DNA of 64,000 nucleotides from Zongyangia gallinarum (GCA_904419315.1 CAJFQY010000006.1:1-64000); one strand, 5' to 3'. Shown: positions 23,644 to 32,739, counted from the first letter of the stretch. The notes: generated by a model from the letters alone, not told the origin. Numbers and translations: made by a program.

Positions 23644-24996
23644 ATGAAAAAGAAAATTGCATTTATATTAGCTTTTATCATCTGCTGCTCTGTTTTCTCC
23701 TCACTTTTCACCTCGTTTGCCGCCTATACGCCTCCGGAATTCAATCCGAAAATCGATGAGGACGCGGCCATTTATATGGTCAACCTAGACACCGGTGATG
23801 TCATCTATGAGCAGAATGCAGACAAAGAAATGTATCCGGCTTCACTGACCAAGATCATGACCACCTTGCTGGCTTTGGAAAATACTGACGATCTGGACGC
23901 CCATACCGTGACGGCGATGAATTCTCTTTTCAATGAATTCGCAGGCATCAACATCTCCACCGCCGGTATTTTAGGCGGGGAAACCCTGACCATGCGTCAG
24001 CTTCTTTACTGCATGATGCTCCAGTCGGCCAATGAGGCCGCGAACATGGTAGCCTACGATTTGGGAGATGACTCCATCCCCAATTTTGTCAATATGATGA
24101 ATGAGCGTGCCAAAGAACTGGGATGCCAGAATACAAACTTTGCCAATCCCCATGGTCTTCATTCTCCTAGCCATTATACCACCGCAAAAGACATGTTTCT
24201 CATTACCCAAGAGGCGTTGAAAAACCCAGTTTTCAAAGAAATCTGTGGTTCCTCCCGCTACACCATTGACGGTACCAATATGCGGGATACCTTTACCCTC
24301 GTCTCCACCAACTATATGATGGAAAACGGCAGCAAGTATTATAACCCTTATGTTACCGGAGTGAAAACCGGCACCACCGATGAGGCTGGACGGTGTCTCA
24401 TTTCTACTGCGACCAAGGACGGCTACACCTATCTGACCGTTGTGATGGGCGCGCCTCAAACCGATGAAAACGGAAATGAACTGGCGGATAACCTTGCCTT
24501 TGTTTACACCAATAATCTGCTGGATTGGGCCTTTGATACCTTCCGTGTGAAAACGCTCGTTGAAGCGGGAGAGCATATTCAAGAATTGCCTTTAAGGCTG
24601 GTTTGGGGACAGGACTACATTCCTCTGGCCACAGGTGAAAGTTTCTCCGCTCTCATTCCCGCTGATATTGACTCCACCAGTGTACAGATTATCCCCAATG
24701 ACGATCTGCCCGACTATGTCAAAGCGCCCATTACAGAAGGGGAAAAGTTGGGGACTGCTACAGTTGTCCTGTCCGGAGAAAGTATTGGCACCATTGACCT
24801 GATCGCTGGGGAAAGCCATGAGGCCAATATGCTTCTCTCTATTCTGGACACGATTGGCAGTATCTTTCAGTCCTTCTGGTTTAAGTTCTTCTTTGCTTTG
24901 GTCATCATCCTTGTCGTTGGCTATATTGTGTTGATGATCATCCGCAACCATAACCGAAAAAAATACAAAGCGATTAAACAGCGCCGCAAACTCTGA
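23644..24996 (+). CDS. D-alanyl-D-alanine carboxypeptidase (penicillin-binding protein, DacF-like)
   Basis: 450 residues: signal peptide (about 1-27), an S11 peptidase domain with the catalytic SLTK (Ser67, Lys70), SAN (128-130) and KTG (241-243) motifs, a C-terminal PBP5-like beta domain, and a membrane helix at about 415-437 with a basic tail. It trims the terminal D-Ala from peptidoglycan peptides. The C-terminal helix replaces the amphipathic anchor of typical PBP5. The ribosome site is GGGAGAG. Confidence 0.92.
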   Translation: MKKKIAFILAFIICCSVFSSLFTSFAAYTPPEFNPKIDEDAAIYMVNLDTGDVIYEQNADKEMYPASLTKIMTTLLALENTDDLDAHTVTAMNSLFNEFAGINISTAGILGGETLTMRQLLYCMMLQSANEAANMVAYDLGDDSIPNFVNMMNERAKELGCQNTNFANPHGLHSPSHYTTAKDMFLITQEALKNPVFKEICGSSRYTIDGTNMRDTFTLVSTNYMMENGSKYYNPYVTGVKTGTTDEAGRCLISTATKDGYTYLTVVMGAPQTDENGNELADNLAFVYTNNLLDWAFDTFRVKTLVEAGEHIQELPLRLVWGQDYIPLATGESFSALIPADIDSTSVQIIPNDDLPDYVKAPITEGEKLGTATVVLSGESIGTIDLIAGESHEANMLLSILDTIGSIFQSFWFKFFFALVIILVVGYIVLMIIRNHNRKKYKAIKQRRKL

Positions 24997-25012
24997 TAGA
25001 ACAAGCTCTCAT

Positions 25013-25045
25013 GAGGAGGGGACTACGGTTCCTTCCTCTATCTTT
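25013..25045 (+). terminator. Weak hairpin with T run after the carboxypeptidase gene
   Basis: GAGGAGGGGA (25013-25022) pairs imperfectly with TCCTTCCTC (25030-25038); TATCTTTTT follows. Confidence 0.5.
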
Positions 25046-25064
25046 TTAGAAAGGAGAATCTGGA

Positions 25065-25853
25065 ATGCAGAACCGAAAAATTGACGGCGGCAAGCCCTTT
25101 GACTGGGGACGTACCTCTGATGACTACGCCAAATATCGGGATATTTATCCGCCCATTTTCTATAAAAAAATTTTGGATCTCGGCTTATGCATTTCCGGGC
25201 AAAAGGTGTTGGATCTTGGTACAGGCACCGGGGTATTGCCCCGCCATCTCTATAGCGCCGGTGCCCATTTTACTGGGGTAGATATTTCGGAAAATCAGAT
25301 TCTTCAAGCTCGCCGGCTGGCGCAGGACGGTGGTATGGATATCGAATTTATTGTCTCCCCTGCCGAAGATCTAGCCTTTTCTCCCAACACCTTTGACGTA
25401 GTCACCGCTTGCCAGTGCTTTTTCTACTTTGATCCAACCCGGGTTCTGCCCCAGATTGCCCGGATGCTTGTCCCCGGCGGAAAGCTGGCCATCTTTTACA
25501 TGGCGTGGTTACCAGAAGAAGATCCCATTGCAGGGGAAAGCGAAAAACTGGTCCTCCGCTACAGTCCTCAGTGGTCGGGAGCGGGAGAGCAAAGACGCCC
25601 CATTCCCATCCCCCCTGAAGCCCAAAATCTTTTCACACTCACCCATTCCCTCACCTTTGACCTGCGCGTCCCCTTCACCAGGGAAAGCTGGAATGGCCGA
25701 ATTAAAGCATGTCGCGGTATTGGCGCCTCCCTTTCTTCAAAAGAGATCTCCGACTTTGAAAAAGAACATCTTGCCTTGCTCAACCGCATCGCACCCCCTT
25801 CTTTTGAAATTCTCCACTATGCCTCTATGGCAGTATTAGAAGTAAAAAAGTAA
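25065..25853 (+). CDS. Class I SAM-dependent methyltransferase
   Basis: 262 residues with the methyltransferase-11 fold: motif I VLDLGTGTGVLPRHL near residue 48, GVDISENQI near 70, FDVVTACQCFFYF near 110 and a VPGGKLAI block near 140. Similar clostridial proteins are annotated only as methyltransferases; the acceptor is unknown. AAAGGAGAA precedes the ATG. A stand-alone gene. Confidence 0.88.
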   Translation: MQNRKIDGGKPFDWGRTSDDYAKYRDIYPPIFYKKILDLGLCISGQKVLDLGTGTGVLPRHLYSAGAHFTGVDISENQILQARRLAQDGGMDIEFIVSPAEDLAFSPNTFDVVTACQCFFYFDPTRVLPQIARMLVPGGKLAIFYMAWLPEEDPIAGESEKLVLRYSPQWSGAGEQRRPIPIPPEAQNLFTLTHSLTFDLRVPFTRESWNGRIKACRGIGASLSSKEISDFEKEHLALLNRIAPPSFEILHYASMAVLEVKK

Positions 25854-25912
25854 ACCTTTACTTTTTTGGGCAGAACCTCCAAGCACTGTCCCTTTGGTTT
25901 TATAGTTTCTAC

Positions 25913-25946
25913 AAAATGCATGAGACCCGTTGATCTCATGCATTTT
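25913..25946 (+). terminator. Terminator after the methyltransferase gene
   Basis: Perfect 13-bp arms 25913-25925 and 25934-25946 (AAAATGCATGAGA and complement). Confidence 0.75.
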
Positions 25947-26075
25947 TCATGCTAAGATATAGATGAAATCGGAAAAAACGCATAGTTTTTCTACACTTTT
26001 TTGTTAAAACTGCAACAAACATCTCTTTGGCGAGAATTCCGTAAAACATGATTGAAAAAGAAAGAGGGGTGTCCT

Positions 26076-26459
26076 ATGCCAGATCCCAGTTACACACCAT
26101 TACTGCTTCTTGACAACAGCAACATGATGTCCATCCTCAATCAGGGAGAATTTAAGTGTACCAATCTCAGCTTCGCGGAGGCCAAAGCAATTTTGGAAAT
26201 GCATGATGAATCGGATATCCTTCGCTGCTTTACCGACAACAATATTGAGGAAATCATCTTCAATTATCTCGGTATTGCCAAACGGGATTTTGCCTACAAG
26301 CATATCCGGAATATGCGGGTTGGACAGGACGCCATTGTTTTTAAGCTCTACATCACCCCATCGGAAACCCAGCCCATCATCCAGGCGGATGACCATGTAG
26401 AGGCAAAGAAGATTCAAAATGTCTATGTCTACTGTATGTTGGTATCCCGGACAAAATAA
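26076..26459 (+). CDS. DUF1874 / STIV-B116-like protein (tentative)
   Basis: 127 residues. An N-terminal LLLLDNSNMMSI strand is followed by GEFKCTNLSFAEAKAIL (24-40), an IEEIIFNYLGI helix (57-67), and VGQDAIVFKLYITPSE (82-97). This order (NS motif, EFK..LS.EEAK, LLGI, GDKALVF) recalls DUF1874, which includes the viral cyclic-tetraadenylate ring nuclease AcrIII-1. The catalytic His of that family appears to be Asp here, so activity is doubtful. It stands alone and no CRISPR locus is visible. GAGGGG precedes ATG 26076. The family call is from memory of the pattern. Confidence 0.55.
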   Translation: MPDPSYTPLLLLDNSNMMSILNQGEFKCTNLSFAEAKAILEMHDESDILRCFTDNNIEEIIFNYLGIAKRDFAYKHIRNMRVGQDAIVFKLYITPSETQPIIQADDHVEAKKIQNVYVYCMLVSRTK

Positions 26460-26487
26460 AAAAAGCGGCTACAAGCCGCTTTTTTTA
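26457..26487. terminator. Bidirectional terminator
   Basis: AGCGGCT (26464-26470), loop ACA, AGCCGCT (26474-26480), with seven A before and seven T after. Serves the convergent DUF1874-like and ruvX genes. Confidence 0.85.
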
Positions 26488-26928
26488 TTTGCTCTCTTCC
26501 TTGGCCTTTTCTTTTTGATTTCTCCGGTAGGCAAGATAACTTTCCAGAATAATGGTGGCCGCCACCTCATCAACCATGTCCTTACGCTTCTGTCCGCGGA
26601 TATCCGCCTCGTTGAGAATTTCATGAGCCGTCACCGTGGTGCGGCGTTCATCCCACAATTCCACCGGAACCGTGACCACATTGCGCAAACGCTGGGCAAA
26701 GCGTTCACATTTTTGGGCCCGCTCTCCTGTGGTGCCATCCATGTTTTTGGGGTATCCCACAACCACATGGGAAACCTGGTACTCATCCACAGCAACGGAT
26801 ACCTGTACCACCAATTTGTTTAGATCCCGTTCGTGGATAACACCAATGGGGGAAGCTAAAAATTCCGTCCGGTCACAGACTGCCAGTCCTGTCCTGGCGT
26901 CCCCCAAGTCTACCGCCATAATCTTCAT
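26485..26928 (-). CDS. ruvX: Putative pre-16S rRNA nuclease / Holliday junction resolvase YqgF
   Basis: 147 residues with the RNase H-like YqgF fold: MKIMAVDLGDARTGLA with the catalytic Asp7, VVVGYPKNMDGTTGERA near 60, and WDERRTT near 97. Known roles are maturation of the 16S rRNA 5' end and possibly Holliday junction processing. The start overlaps the stop of the upstream histidine phosphatase as ATGA, so it is co-translated. Confidence 0.93.
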   Translation of the reverse strand: MKIMAVDLGDARTGLAVCDRTEFLASPIGVIHERDLNKLVVQVSVAVDEYQVSHVVVGYPKNMDGTTGERAQKCERFAQRLRNVVTVPVELWDERRTTVTAHEILNEADIRGQKRKDMVDEVAATIILESYLAYRRNQKEKAKEESK

Positions 26929-27599
26929 GCGTCTTTCTCCTTTAATTCCTTCTGCCAGGCTTTATCATCGTTGATCTCTACACCCTCCACATGTAGGTGG
27001 CTGGAATCGTTATAAAATGCCACATGGGTGTCAAAATGATCGTCATATTCCACCAGGGTTACCGAGGTATTGTCACACCAGGGCAGCTGATCCATTTCCT
27101 CAGGCTTCAAATGCATTGCAGACTGCATCAGGCAGCGGATAGCCCCGCCGTGGGAGACAACGCAAATGGTCTTTCCCTCGTTCTCCTGGGCTAATTTTTT
27201 GACAGTATCCCGCATCCTTTCACACACGTGCTGGATAGACTCTCCCCCCGGAATACAGAGCTGATAGATATGATGATCCCATAGATACACTTCATGGGGA
27301 TATTTTTGGGGCATATCCGGCCAATACTGGCCTTCCCACTCGCCGCCGTTGATCTCTACAACTCCGGGCTCCGTCAATACAGCAAGCCCTTGTCGGGAGG
27401 CAATGGCCTTTGCCGTATCCTGGGCGCGGGACATCTGGCTGGCATATACTTTATCCAGATGGATTTTCTTCATCCGCTCTCCTACCAGCGCCGCCTGTTT
27501 CCTTCCATTTTCGGTCAGCGGCAGGTCGGAAAGGCCCTGGAATACATGAGTCACATTGCCGACAGCTTCTCCGTGGCGTACTAAATATACCTTTGTCAT
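26925..27599 (-). CDS. Histidine phosphatase (phosphoglycerate mutase-like)
   Basis: 224 residues with the LVRHGEAVGN motif holding the phospho-acceptor His, followed by YASQMSRAQDTA and the second-histidine VVSHGGAIR near residue 165. Enzymes of this branch dephosphorylate small metabolites (CobC/GpmB group). The start at 27599 follows AAGGAG. It lies between pyrD and ruvX in the minus-strand gene row. Confidence 0.9.
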   Translation of the reverse strand: MTKVYLVRHGEAVGNVTHVFQGLSDLPLTENGRKQAALVGERMKKIHLDKVYASQMSRAQDTAKAIASRQGLAVLTEPGVVEINGGEWEGQYWPDMPQKYPHEVYLWDHHIYQLCIPGGESIQHVCERMRDTVKKLAQENEGKTICVVSHGGAIRCLMQSAMHLKPEEMDQLPWCDNTSVTLVEYDDHFDTHVAFYNDSSHLHVEGVEINDDKAWQKELKEKDA

Positions 27600-27650
27600 T
27601 GTGCAAGCTCCTTCTTCGTGTGATCTATTGAACATTGAACGGTTACGATT

Positions 27651-28562
27651 TTACCAGGGTTCTACAGTTCCCACGATGTCGGACACCCTCTTGATCTGCT
27701 TTTCTTCCAGATAGGCATCCAAGCCCTCCACCACATGGATTGGCGACCATGGATCCCAGAACATGGCGGCGCCGATCTGAACAGCGGACGCTCCCGCCAT
27801 CATCATCTCCACGGCGTCCTCCCATTTTGCGATACCGCCCATTCCCACAACCGGAATAGAAACGGCGTTGGCTACCTGCCAAACCATCCGCAGGGCGATG
27901 GGAAATACAGCAGGTCCGGACATTCCTCCAACATTGTTTTTTAGGATCGGACGCCGGGTTTGGATGTCAATGCGCATTCCCAACAAGGTGTTGATGAGGG
28001 AAACTGCATCGGCGCCTTCGCTTTCCACCGCTTTGGCAATGGAGGCGATGTCGGTGACATTGGGGGAGAGTTTCACCATCAGCGGTTTTTTACAGTAAGG
28101 CCGTACTGCCTTGACCATCCCCGCCGCTCCCTCACAGGAGACGCCAAAAGCCACCCCGCCCTCCTTGACATTGGGGCAGGATATATTCAGTTCGATCATA
28201 TCGACTTCTGTATCAGAAAGCCGCTCTACCAAGCGGCAGTAATCTTCTACGGTTGAACCGGCCGCATTTGCAATCAGCACGGTATCCTGTTCTTTCAGAT
28301 AGGGCAGATCATTTTCAATAAAGCTCTCCACACCGGGATTTTGCAGCCCTACCGAATTGAGCAGACCAGATGGGGTCTCTGCAATCCTGGGCGGAGGGTT
28401 GCCCAAACGCTTTTCATAGGTCGTCCCCTTCAGGGACACGCCGCCCAACTTGGAAAGGGGATATAAATCCTCATATTCCCGGCCAAAGCCAAAACAGCCG
28501 GAAGCGGTAATCACCGGGTTTTTGAATCTAACGCCGGCAATGTTGACACTGAGATCAGCCAC
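27651..28562 (-). CDS. pyrD: Dihydroorotate dehydrogenase B, catalytic subunit
   Basis: 303 residues, class 1B. N-terminal VNIAGVRFKNPVITASGCFGFG, a LNISCPNVKEGG segment near residue 130, VKLSPNVTD near 165, and a late GMGGI segment. It oxidises dihydroorotate to orotate with FMN and passes electrons to PyrK. The start is GTG 28562, nine bases after GAGGAGG; it overlaps pyrK by 8 bases. Confidence 0.95.
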   Translation of the reverse strand: MADLSVNIAGVRFKNPVITASGCFGFGREYEDLYPLSKLGGVSLKGTTYEKRLGNPPPRIAETPSGLLNSVGLQNPGVESFIENDLPYLKEQDTVLIANAAGSTVEDYCRLVERLSDTEVDMIELNISCPNVKEGGVAFGVSCEGAAGMVKAVRPYCKKPLMVKLSPNVTDIASIAKAVESEGADAVSLINTLLGMRIDIQTRRPILKNNVGGMSGPAVFPIALRMVWQVANAVSIPVVGMGGIAKWEDAVEMMMAGASAVQIGAAMFWDPWSPIHVVEGLDAYLEEKQIKRVSDIVGTVEPW

Positions 28563-29334
28563 CGAATACAACCTCCTCCGCCTCGAACACTGGACCATTT
28601 TTACATACATGGCTATAGTTTTCCTGCCCCTGCTTGTCCCGGGTTTTACAAGCACAGACAAGACAGGCCCCGACGCCACAACCCATCCGCTCCTCTAGGG
28701 AAACCTGGCAGCGGATACCAAATTCCTTGGCAATCTCGGTCAAAGCCTTCAGCATGACCATGGGACCGCAGGCATAGATGATATCAATGCCGCCCTGGGC
28801 GAGCAGGGCCCGAACCTCTTGGGTGACAAAGCCCTTTTTGCCATAAGAACCATCGTCGGTGCAAACCCGTACATCACAGCCTTGATTTCTAAAATCCTTT
28901 TCCAAAATCACACGGCTTTGATCTCTGAAACCAATAACAGCGGTGGCCCTTTTCCCAAGAGACGTCGCCACTTCTACCAACGGGGGAACGCCAATACCGC
29001 CGCCTACCAAAAGAGCATGCTGGCAATGGCCTGATAAATCAAATCCATTTCCAAGGGGACCCATGATATCTACATTGTCCCCAACGTTCAATGCCGCCAG
29101 GTTTTTGGTTCCTTCTCCTTTGACCTCAAATACCAGCCGCAGATTGCCCCACAGCTTATCAGCCTGGCAAATGGAGATCGGCCGCCTCAAGGTCACCCCC
29201 GGGCAGCGAATATGTACAAATTGCCCCGCTTTGGCAAGCTGTGCCATTTCAGGACAAGCGACAACAACATCAAAGATACCTTCCGCTATTTTCTGCTTGG
29301 ATACAATAGGAAAAAAGCCCTGTAGATAACCCAT
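28555..29334 (-). CDS. pyrK: Dihydroorotate dehydrogenase B, electron transfer subunit
   Basis: 259 residues with a ferredoxin-reductase fold: RPISICQ flavin-binding motif near residue 55, a GGGIGVPPLVEVA pyridine-nucleotide loop near 110, and the C-terminal [2Fe-2S] cysteines in CGVGACLVCAC and a later Cys. It passes electrons from PyrD to NAD+. It directly precedes pyrD. Confidence 0.95.
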   Translation of the reverse strand: MGYLQGFFPIVSKQKIAEGIFDVVVACPEMAQLAKAGQFVHIRCPGVTLRRPISICQADKLWGNLRLVFEVKGEGTKNLAALNVGDNVDIMGPLGNGFDLSGHCQHALLVGGGIGVPPLVEVATSLGKRATAVIGFRDQSRVILEKDFRNQGCDVRVCTDDGSYGKKGFVTQEVRALLAQGGIDIIYACGPMVMLKALTEIAKEFGIRCQVSLEERMGCGVGACLVCACKTRDKQGQENYSHVCKNGPVFEAEEVVFGG

Positions 29335-29525
29335 TTTATTGCTACCGCCTTTCTTACATACACAGGATGAGCGTGCATCATCCGCTCAGCCACCTCTTTA
29401 TTGTAACTGAAACCTCAGCCCCTCGCAAGGGGTGGCCTCTTCAATTTTCCAACTGGAACAGTATCGCTTTTTGTCAACTTTGTTAGGATATTTTTGCCAA
29501 TTGTAAAATCAAGAGAAAAATGCCG

Positions 29526-30455
29526 CTACAGCCGGGCCTTGCCGCTGACGGAAACAATGTCATCCCGCATACGGATCGCTTCCCTGCGGGCTGCGCCTGC
29601 GAAATCCCGTTCATCACAGCCCTCTTTCTTCCAGGCACAGAGAATGCCCCGGGAGGAGTTGACAATGGCTCCCAGTCCTCTGCCATCGAAGGCTCCCGCT
29701 ACATCTTTTGCACCGCCGCCCTGGGCGCCGTAACCGGGTACCAGGAAAAAGGTATGAGGCAGCTTTTTCCGCAATTCGGTCAACTGATCGGGATAGGTGG
29801 CACCCACTACAGCGCCAACACCAGAATAACCGTATTTTCCAGGCAGGGATTCACCCCATGCCTCGCACATCCCGCCCATGATCTCATAGACAGTTTTTTC
29901 TCCAATTTTCTGATCCTGCAATTCCCCTGAAGAGGGATTGGAGGTCTTAACCAGCACAAAAATGCCTTTATCCTCCTTGGCGCAAACCGAAAGCAGGGGC
30001 TTGATGCCGTCACTGCCCAGGTAACCGTTGACTGTCAAGGCATCACTGCCAAAGGGGGTAAACATTTCCCCCTCTACCTCTACCTCTCCCAGATGGGCAA
30101 TGGCATAGGCTTCCATGGTGGTGCCGATGTCGTTGCGCTTGCCGTCGGCGATGACAAACATTCCCTTTTCCTGCGCGTAGTCCACCGTCTCATAAAAGGT
30201 CCTGATTCCCTCTACCCCGTACATTTCATAATAGGCCAACTGGGGCTTTACTGCTGGAACTACATCACATAAAGCGTCAATGAGCGCCTTGTTGTAGTTC
30301 AAAATAGCCACAGCAGCTCCTTTTAAATTTTTTCCGCAGAGGGCGAATGCCTCTTCCTTCAGATAGGAGGGAAGATAATCCAGCTTTGGATCAAGTCCCG
30401 CCACCGTAGGATTTCCGGTTTCCACAATCTTCTCAATCATTCGGTCCAGTGACAT
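29526..30455 (-). CDS. pyrF: Orotidine 5'-phosphate decarboxylase (type 2)
   Basis: 309 residues, the longer type 2 form. It has VAGLDPKLDYLP at the N-terminus, the catalytic DGKRNDIGTT motif near residue 105, and a late VNSSRGI block. It makes UMP from OMP. It lies between pyrC and pyrK; 190 bases separate it from pyrK. Confidence 0.95.
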   Translation of the reverse strand: MSLDRMIEKIVETGNPTVAGLDPKLDYLPSYLKEEAFALCGKNLKGAAVAILNYNKALIDALCDVVPAVKPQLAYYEMYGVEGIRTFYETVDYAQEKGMFVIADGKRNDIGTTMEAYAIAHLGEVEVEGEMFTPFGSDALTVNGYLGSDGIKPLLSVCAKEDKGIFVLVKTSNPSSGELQDQKIGEKTVYEIMGGMCEAWGESLPGKYGYSGVGAVVGATYPDQLTELRKKLPHTFFLVPGYGAQGGGAKDVAGAFDGRGLGAIVNSSRGILCAWKKEGCDERDFAGAARREAIRMRDDIVSVSGKARL

Positions 30456-30518
30456 AATCTTTCTCCATTTCCGCCGCCGGACAGCGGCTTTTTCTATTAA
30501 TAGACACTCAGGTCCCCA

Positions 30519-31793
30519 TTACTGGTCTTCAAATACAACCTGTCCCCCTAGGATGGTGGTCTTTACCTTTCCCGTCAGCTCCCGTCCATGGAAGGGGGTA
30601 TTCTTTGATTTTCCATGGAGTTTATTGCGATCCACTACCCATTTTTTCTTGGTGTCAATAATGATAAGATCCGCTGGATTGCCCACATGAAGGGAGTTGT
30701 CCCCCAGCTTCATGATCCGGGCAGGGTTGAGACTCATCAGACGAATCAGATGATCCAAACTGATGATGCCGGATTCCACCAATGCCGTATAGGAAGCGGC
30801 AAAAGAGGTTTCCAAGCCTACTACGCCGTTAGGCGCTGTGAGGAAATCTGCCTTTTCCTCTTCGCTGTGGGGAGCGTGGTCGGTGATGATGGCGTCAATG
30901 GTGCCATCCACAATGCCAGCAATCACCTCCGCTACATCCGCATGCTCCCGCAGTGGCGGGTTCATCCGCAGATTGGCGTCCCGGGAGAAAAGTTCCCGGT
31001 CGGTCAGCATGAAGTAGTGGGGCGCTGTCTCACAGGTCACCTTGGCACCCCGTCGTTTGGCATCCCGGATGATCCTTACAGATCCCTTAGTACTGACATG
31101 GGCGATGTGGATGGATGTACCTGTGGCCTCTGCCAAAGCAATCTCCCTGGCGGTAATGCTGTCCTCAGAACTGCGGTCCATTCCTTTGACACCGAGATCC
31201 ACCGATACAGCCCCTTTATTGATGATACCGCCATCCACAATGGATAGATCTTCACAGTGGCTGATGACCGGCAGATGCAGTGCGTGACAAAGCTCCATCG
31301 CCTCCTGCATCAACCGCGCATTCTCTACCGGCCGGCCATCGTCGGTGACGGCAATGGCTCCTGCCGCCATCAGTTGGGAAAAATCACTGAGTTCCTGTCC
31401 CTTCATCCCTCTGGTAATGGTGGCTGTGGGGTAAACCTTGGCTTTGGCATCCTTTGCACGGTCGTAGATATAAGAGATAAGCTCCTCGCTGTCTATGGGG
31501 GGCTTTGTATTGGGCATGCAGATCACCGAAGTCACCCCGCCCGCCGCTGCCGCCTCACAGCCGGAAAGAATATCCTCTTTGTAGGTAAGTCCCGGATCCC
31601 TCAGATGGACATGCATATCCACCAGACCCGGCGCCACCACCAATCCAGTGGCATCAATCACCTGGGGGGCAGCTGATGCGTCGATATGTGGCTGAATTGC
31701 GGTAATCACCCCATGGCTTATACCGATATCCAGATGTTCGTGGATCCGATTTTTGGGATCGATAACCAATGCTCCTTTAATGAGTAAGTCCAT
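30519..31793 (-). CDS. pyrC: Dihydroorotase
   Basis: 424 residues, amidohydrolase fold. The DMHVHLRDPG zinc motif near residue 58 is followed by TYKEDI, with histidine motifs PVISHCEDL and THIAHVST-like further on, and TDHAPHS near 300. It closes carbamoyl-aspartate to dihydroorotate. The start at 31793 follows GGGAGG and lies one base after the stop of pyrR, so the two are coupled. Confidence 0.95.
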   Translation of the reverse strand: MDLLIKGALVIDPKNRIHEHLDIGISHGVITAIQPHIDASAAPQVIDATGLVVAPGLVDMHVHLRDPGLTYKEDILSGCEAAAAGGVTSVICMPNTKPPIDSEELISYIYDRAKDAKAKVYPTATITRGMKGQELSDFSQLMAAGAIAVTDDGRPVENARLMQEAMELCHALHLPVISHCEDLSIVDGGIINKGAVSVDLGVKGMDRSSEDSITAREIALAEATGTSIHIAHVSTKGSVRIIRDAKRRGAKVTCETAPHYFMLTDRELFSRDANLRMNPPLREHADVAEVIAGIVDGTIDAIITDHAPHSEEEKADFLTAPNGVVGLETSFAASYTALVESGIISLDHLIRLMSLNPARIMKLGDNSLHVGNPADLIIIDTKKKWVVDRNKLHGKSKNTPFHGRELTGKVKTTILGGQVVFEDQ

Positions 31794-31794
31794 A

Positions 31795-32340
31795 TTACGC
31801 CTCCCTTTTCTTTGTATAAATACTGACCTCGTCCACACCGTCCCTCTCTACCAGCATCACCCGGATTTCTTCGTCGTGGGAGGTAGGCACATTTTTCCCA
31901 ACAAAATCCGGGCGCAAAGGCAGTTCCCGGTGTCCTCGGTCGATAAGGACTGCCAGCTGTACGGCCCTTGGCCGTCCCCGGGCCATGACAGCATCCAAGG
32001 CCGCCCTGGTGCTCCGTCCTGTATACATAACGTCATCCACCAGGATAATCTTCTTCCCTGTCACAGCAAAGGGAATCTCACTGGTATCCTCAATGCCGTC
32101 TGTCTGCTTAAGATCATCCCGGAAAGGTGTAATATCCAATATGCCTACCGGCACAGTATTCTCTTCAATTTCTCCGATTTTCTCAGCAATCCGGCGGGCG
32201 ATTTCCCCTCCCCGGGATTTGATGCCCAGGATGCAAAGGTTAGCCACACCGTGATTACGTTCGATAATTTCATAGGTAATCCGCGCTATCGCCCGTCCCA
32301 TAGACTTTGCGTCCATAATCTGTGCCTTTTCTTTGAACAT
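31795..32340 (-). CDS. pyrR: PyrR bifunctional regulator / uracil phosphoribosyltransferase
   Basis: 181 residues with the PRTase motif IILVDDVMYTGRSTRAAL near residue 97 and the RGHRELPLRPDFVGKN block near 138 typical of PyrR. It binds the pyr mRNA leader in the presence of UMP and promotes termination; many also have uracil phosphoribosyltransferase activity. First gene of the pyr operon, directly behind an attenuator that carries its own binding site. Confidence 0.95.
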   Translation of the reverse strand: MFKEKAQIMDAKSMGRAIARITYEIIERNHGVANLCILGIKSRGGEIARRIAEKIGEIEENTVPVGILDITPFRDDLKQTDGIEDTSEIPFAVTGKKIILVDDVMYTGRSTRAALDAVMARGRPRAVQLAVLIDRGHRELPLRPDFVGKNVPTSHDEEIRVMLVERDGVDEVSIYTKKREA

Positions 32341-32366
32341 TCCCGTCCTCCCTTCTCCATCAAAAA

Positions 32367-32394
32367 AGCCATACTACCGGCAGGCAGTATGGCT
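32367..32394 (-). terminator. pyr operon attenuator terminator
   Basis: On the minus strand AGCCATACT (32394-32386), a 10-base loop, AGTATGGCT (32375-32367) and TTTTTT, about 30 bases before the pyrR start. Confidence 0.85.
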
Positions 32395-32444
32395 GTGCTG
32401 TGCATTATTTCCCACAGGATGACGGAAAACATTCTGTCACATCC

Positions 32445-32482
32445 AACCTTACTGGCCTCACGGGACCAATTTCAAGGCAGTC
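32445..32482 (-). promoter_or_regulatory. PyrR mRNA-binding hairpin
   Basis: Minus-strand TCCCGTGAGGCC at 32454-32465 matches the PyrR loop consensus UCCNGNGAGG, flanked by CCTT/AAGG and TGG/CCA stem pairs. It acts as anti-antiterminator upstream of the attenuator. Confidence 0.85.
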
Positions 32483-32577
32483 CTCTATTCATCTATATTG
32501 ATTTGCTGGGGGCTTCAGAAAATCCTGTTCTTTCCACCCATTCTATTCGAAATGTACAAAAAAACACTGTTTCTTTT

Positions 32578-32606
32578 ATTGTATATCCCCAGAGAGAGGC
32601 TGTCAA
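32578..32606 (-). promoter_or_regulatory. Promoter of the pyr operon
   Basis: Minus strand TTGACA (32601-32606), 17-base spacer, TACAAT (32578-32583). The transcript start would leave about 230 bases of leader containing the PyrR hairpin and attenuator. Confidence 0.85.
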
Positions 32607-32642
32607 GCAAAAGAATACAACCGAAAAATTTTAGGCCTTTGG

Positions 32643-32680
32643 CACAAAAAAACCAGCCCAAAAGGCTGGTTTTTCTTTTT
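32643..32680. terminator. Terminator after lysS
   Basis: AAACCAGCC and GGCTGGTTT arms with A and T runs on both sides, between lysS and the pyr promoter. Confidence 0.82.
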
Positions 32681-32739
32681 ATTCTTCGGTTTTTTCTCTT
32701 AAATCACTCGACAGCATTATAAAAGGAATACATCACGCT

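Noticed and set aside
26076..26459. Calling the DUF1874-like gene an active anti-CRISPR
   Set aside because: The key His seems replaced and no phage or CRISPR context is visible, so only family resemblance is claimed.
29400..29525. Possible second PyrR site between pyrF and pyrK
   Set aside because: CCCCT-TGCG-AGGGG on the minus strand resembles the PyrR loop only with two mismatches at conserved positions, and no T-run terminator follows.
31753..32634. 293-codon plus-strand frame across pyrR and the pyr leader
   Set aside because: It runs antisense to pyrR and through the PyrR attenuator and promoter; no ribosome site or protein-like pattern.
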